Source: Siderastrea siderea
Taxonomy: Eukaryota; Cnidaria; Anthozoa; Scleractinia; Rhizangiidae
DNA length: 64,000 bases
Direction: 5' to 3'
Assembly (NCBI GenBank): GCA_964030785.1
Contig: OZ034972.1
Location: 19,595,683 to 19,659,682, forward strand
Each line of letters starts with the position of its first letter. Within the stretch, counting starts at the first letter, position 1. Both the position numbers and the translations under genes were made by a program. The notes beneath the pieces are model-generated. The model had not been told where the DNA came from and ran no database searches. It was given only the letters and a program-made list of their open reading frames with translations. Positions 60,007-64,000 of this stretch are shown here, in pieces.

Positions 60007-60563
60007 CCCTTTCCCGTCCGCGTTTTGTCCTTAGAAAAACGCATTTCTTACCGCTAAAGTGGTTTTTTAAGTGCTATGTTGCCAAATGCCGCTAAACTTT
60101 GCTACAAAAGCGTTTTCTTACAATTTAGCTAAATTTTGAGCCCACTTCTGTTGTAAATTGTACAATATTCTGCTTTCACGCATGCGCATTTTCTCGCTTC
60201 TTTTGCTTTCCTTTTTCTCTCCCTTTCTTTTCTCTTTATCTTCTACCCTTTATCCCCTTTGTATCCACTGGAAAAGTTTTGGCCTCAGCCTTTCTAAAAA
60301 CCTGGAAATGGAACACTGATCAACTAGGTGACTTGGCCTATTTTACCACCAACTTTGCACCCAAAATTGGACACGTTTTTTCTGGTATAGCTCTGCCCGA
60401 ATTCGGTCGATATTTAAAATGCACATACGCATGGATGGATCTGTCCTTGCTGTGTTAGCTGCTTATCAAAACAATCTGGTGACGTCAAAAATGATGACGT
60501 CACAAGTGGCTCAATGGTTCCCGACTTTAACGTCGGGAAAATACAACTCTTGATGGGAAAGAG
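60007..60563. mobile_element. 557-bp piggyBac-type MITE with TTAA target
   Basis: Ends CCCTTTCCCGTC and GATGGGAAAGAG are inverse, and TTAA flanks both sides (60003-60006, 60564-60567). TTAA targets and CCYTTT-like ends characterise piggyBac-family elements. Confidence 0.8.
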
Positions 60564-60567
60564 TTAA

Positions 60568-61734
60568 CATATTAAAAAAATGGAGATCAGATTTTTAGGG
60601 GACTTGGCCGTACATTTTGACTCGGGTAGTACTCAAATGGCATTTGATAAATGAGATTAATATTGTCATTTTTCGGAGTTGCTATTTTGTTGTTTTTCTT
60701 GGATATGCATCAGAGTCCGTCCTGTTTTCTGTGTCAAAATACGGTAAAGAATTAATAATTTTCGAACAAAAAAGTTCAGTTCATTTGGAACTTGGAAACC
60801 CATTACTCCGATCAGAATGTCTGCACTAAGATAAAAAGTGCACCTTATAAAAAAGTGGTCACTTTAACAGGGTTGACTTTAGGTCGGCTTCCATGGTAAC
60901 CCTAATAAACTTTGTACTTTTAATGACTGACTTTAAGGAAACAAATGATCTAGCTTCCGGAAAACCTTGCTATTTTCAGTAATCGTGAGTGACAACTTAA
61001 CTATTTTGTATAAGGAACCATCCATTAAGTGTTTTGCATGCATGACCAAACAACACCAAAGATTGTAAATCGCACACACAAATCGTACTTTAAAAATAAC
61101 TATACTAGTTTTAGGTCAGCGAGGCTCGCGATTAGGAATTGAAGCCTTGAGGTTAACATTGTATCCCTTGCAAAGTGAGCTAAAAGTTTTGTGGACAGGC
61201 TGTGTATATTTGAATTTATGTTTACCACGTAATCAAAAAACAAAACCGACTCCGAAGAACATCTTGTACGGCCAATTCTTCTGAAATCTAAAAGTGACCA
61301 ACAAGGGAAAACATTGGATTTAGATATTTCGGTATTTCTAGCTTATATTTATACCTTATATTTAGCTTATGTTTATAGCTTTTACTTTGTATTTCAATTC
61401 ATTTTTTTTTACTTTTTTTAATGCTATTTTCCATGGCCTGTCTGAAAATCACCTGAGCGAGAGAGTTTAAGCTGCAATCATTATTATTTCTATTCGAGTG
61501 CTGCTTTAGATTTATTATATTGGCAGGATAGACACGGGAACTGAACTGTACCTTAAGTTTGGCTTAAGAAAGTTATCCTAAACTCGTTGTGTGAAAAAAA
61601 AACATACCTCGAACCTCACATCTGTTTACTGCTTAAGGAAAATACAAGCTTTTATAATACACGGCACATTTTCCTCGAAGGGCTTGAGACAAAACAGAAC
61701 AACGCATATACCCTGAGAAGAAGTTACGTTATAT
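60568..61734. other. Intergenic, nothing recognised
   Basis: AT-rich DNA with only small frames that have no family resemblance. Confidence 0.5.
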
Positions 61735-62290
61735 TACACATTATTCTACGAGGGTGCGCTGAATATCAAATGATACCAACGAGGAGCTCGTAGCACCGCG
61801 TTGGTTATCATCATTGGATACACAGCAAGCCCGAGTGGGACAATTGCTTTATTAAAAACTCAACCATAATTGCCATAAAATCAAGAAAGTCGGGGGTGGG
61901 GGTAATAGGGAAAAGAGATAAAAGGGAACATCCGATTTGCATCTGAACATTAGGAGCTGTTGGAACATAGAGCTACAACGAGGGCAGGTAAACCAGTGTC
62001 GATTTTGCGCGCTAAATGCTTAAATTTCTATTTCTACACAGTTTCCTATCGTTCTAAGAAATCAAGCACTCCGGAACAATTTCGATTTGTGTACGTCTCA
62101 GTGACGTTATTGATATTTCTCCTTCATTAAAATTCGCTGCAAAGCGATTTTTCTCCTCCATTTTTGTCGCGGGTTGCTCGCGGAGAAATTCGGTCACAGC
62201 ATGTATATTAGCTCATAACATGTCTCCTTTGAGCCACTCAAAATGCTCGAAAGCCAATAAAGCTAATCCACTTTTTTAATAAACAGTTCT
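61735..62290. mobile_element. Dispersed repeat element, internally deleted copy
   Basis: Same order of blocks as 46020-47480 but about 900 bases shorter: palindrome-like start (GCTGAATATCAAATGATACC), GGAAAAGAGATAAAAGGGAA, AGAGCTACAACGAGGGCAGG, GCGATTTTTCTCCTCCATTT, and an end near TTTTTTAATAAA. Confidence 0.65.
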
Positions 62291-62676
62291 ATTCAGGTTG
62301 ACGAACAGTTACCCACCCTGAAGTCTATGAACATTTTTTGTTGGGTCATTATCAACCTGTCGATCACACTAGACAACCTCGTGATACTATGGTTCGTTGT
62401 TTCATATTTAAGATAAATAAAAATGGGGTGGACATTATACGGTATAAAAGAGCACGTGTCTGGTGTGCTTCCAGCTATGAGGACTATGGACAGATGTCTG
62501 TGAAGAAGCTTTATCATTTATGGGATTTTATTTGCAGTTCAAAGTTTCAATGTAGTTTCCATGGTAGCTGAACACCACAAAAAGAATTGACAGGCAAACA
62601 GAAAATATTCTTTGTTTTCCTTCACTTTATTTATAGCAGTCAACTTATTTTGCGATCAGTTATAAATTTCATCGAC

Positions 62677-63152
62677 ATGTTTCTCGTGACCACCGCTTTG
62701 AGATCAAAATTTCTTCTGCTTTTTTCTGCTTTTTTAGGAATATCAAACATTTTAGTGATTATTAATTACAAATGCGTCAAACGGTCCATCAAAGAGTGTG
62801 CTGATCACATTAATGAAAAGTACGAAACTCCCTCCAATGATTTGGATCTCAAAGGGTTACAGATCGAAATAAACGACACTTTCCGACGATTCGGGGAAAA
62901 AGAACTCGTTACTGGAAAAGCCTACATCTGGGCTGTACAGCATGGAGAAAACCGCAAACAAACACGGGAAAGTGACAAACTCAAGATGGGTAATCTACAT
63001 TTTTTGCCTGATTGTAAACAGGTACCATTTCTCTTGATGCAAATTCATTCGACTCCGGCAAATTTCAAGGAGAGAGAAGCCATCCGAATGTCTTGGGGAA
63101 GACCAGAGAACAGAATCAACAAGGACAATGCCAGGAATCAACTCACTCCAAG
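62677..63152 (+). CDS. Beta-1,3-galactosyltransferase-like protein, first coding exon (partial)
   Basis: Predicted type II Golgi membrane glycosyltransferase of the GT31 group, which adds galactose or N-acetylglucosamine in beta-1,3 linkage. From the ATG at 62677 the exon encodes a short cytosolic N-terminus, one hydrophobic anchor (about residues 10-29, LLLFSAFLGISNILVI), a stem, and then PFLLMQIHSTPANFKEREAI followed by RMSWG. These match the first conserved motifs of the family (FLLILIxSxPxNxxxRxAIRxTWG). It ends at CCAAG before GTTAGT. Later motifs (FLLG, the DxD metal site) are not visible in the remaining 850 bases, so the rest lies off the right edge. An upstream in-frame stretch from about 62587 lacks an ATG. 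Family assignment is good; the specific enzyme is unknown. Confidence 0.72.
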
Positions 63153-64000
63153 GTTAGTAACAAACTAACGAAGAATCTGATAAACTACTTTCCCAGAACC
63201 TAACAAGAAGAAATGGTTGGGAAAACAAATAAAAAGTATAAACATATGTCAGTCTGGTCGGTTATCCTGGCCTAACACTGATCTTGGGTTGGACATGTAC
63301 TTACCTTAATATTCCCCTTTCGGTAAAGTGCGTGGGGGGCTTGCTCTTTCAGTTATCAGATGTCGGTTTTGAATTTATCCTGATATTTTATTCACTTTCC
63401 AAATGGGAGCGCTCGGTTTCTCATCTACATTATATACTTGCTTTAGCTTTAATGAAATGTCTTCAACCATATTTTACCTTTGTAATAAGCTACTAAAATT
63501 CCTTACCAGGTAAACATTTACAGTACAAAAACTCATAACACAGCCCACAAAACTAAATTACATTAATCAAATCTCTTTGACTCTGTCTTACTTATTATAT
63601 TTCATTACAATTGAAGCTTACGTGGTTAAATTCTGATAATTTGAGAAGTTTTCCCTTACAAACATAAAGGTATAAAATATAAGCCTCTTTATAATATATT
63701 CACCACAGAATATCGTAGTTTCAGGAACCCTGATTGGTTCTCCATCCAACGCATCTTACGCATATACCACTCCTTAACCATTAACTACCTTATTTGGAAA
63801 GCCCGCGTTATAAAATAAAAGTAAACTCAATTTTTTTATCCCGTTTTGTTCCTTCCATTCTCCTCATAGTAATGTTCATACTATGCTGCAGAAGAGTATA
63901 TTATAAAAACGATTATTTCAATCAATCTCGTCATCTGCTACTGGCATAATGAGAGAAGGCCATATGAAACTATTTCAGCCTCTGAACCTCCATATCTGAT
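63153..64000. other. Presumed intron of the galactosyltransferase-like gene
   Basis: Begins with the donor GTTAGT. No further exon with FLLG or DxD motifs was seen up to the edge. Confidence 0.5.

Overview
The window is animal nuclear DNA: AT-rich, dense in short introns with GT/AG borders, and crowded with LINE, Penelope-like, SINE and DNA-transposon debris. The protein families, the repeat types and the small secreted cysteine-rich peptides suggest a cnidarian, most likely an anthozoan such as a stony coral or sea anemone. That placement is inference; no species-diagnostic gene is present.

Bases 1639-35019 (minus strand) hold one large gene, the first 22 coding exons of a P-glycoprotein-like full ABC transporter (ABCB1/MDR1 type). 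I placed every exon by GT/AG borders and unbroken phase. They add up to 1027 complete codons plus two bases: N-terminal tail, TMD1, NBD1 with all its ATP-binding motifs, acidic linker, and TMD2 up to about TM11. TM12 and NBD2 must lie beyond base 1. Its introns carry most of the mobile DNA: nested LINE tails, a Harbinger-derived tandem pair, a Penelope-like GIY-YIG remnant, a tRNA-Ser-like SINE, a degenerate copy of exon 13, a 3.2-kb foldback element, a 2-kb element with iterons, and several hairpin MITEs.

Bases 35020-40640 are the upstream side of the transporter gene, with a TATA-like box and a 1-kb MITE about 550 bp from the ATG that itself carries a 71-bp MITE. Bases 40650-53430 (plus strand) contain two small secreted cysteine-rich peptide genes. 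Both have a signal peptide, a cysteine-rich core (8 or 10 Cys), a basic cleavage site and a charged C-terminal tail, and both have an intron ending exactly at the start codon. They look like a defence-peptide or toxin-type pair and are the most interesting coding content here.

Bases 53430-62290 are mainly repeats: a degraded LINE with reverse transcriptase and RNase H, a TTAA-flanked MITE and other inverted-repeat elements. Bases 62677-63152 (plus) are the first coding exon of a beta-1,3-galactosyltransferase-like type II membrane protein that continues past the right edge.

No tRNA or rRNA gene, CRISPR array or operon was seen. The transporter and the peptide genes are divergently arranged, and nothing shows that they work together.
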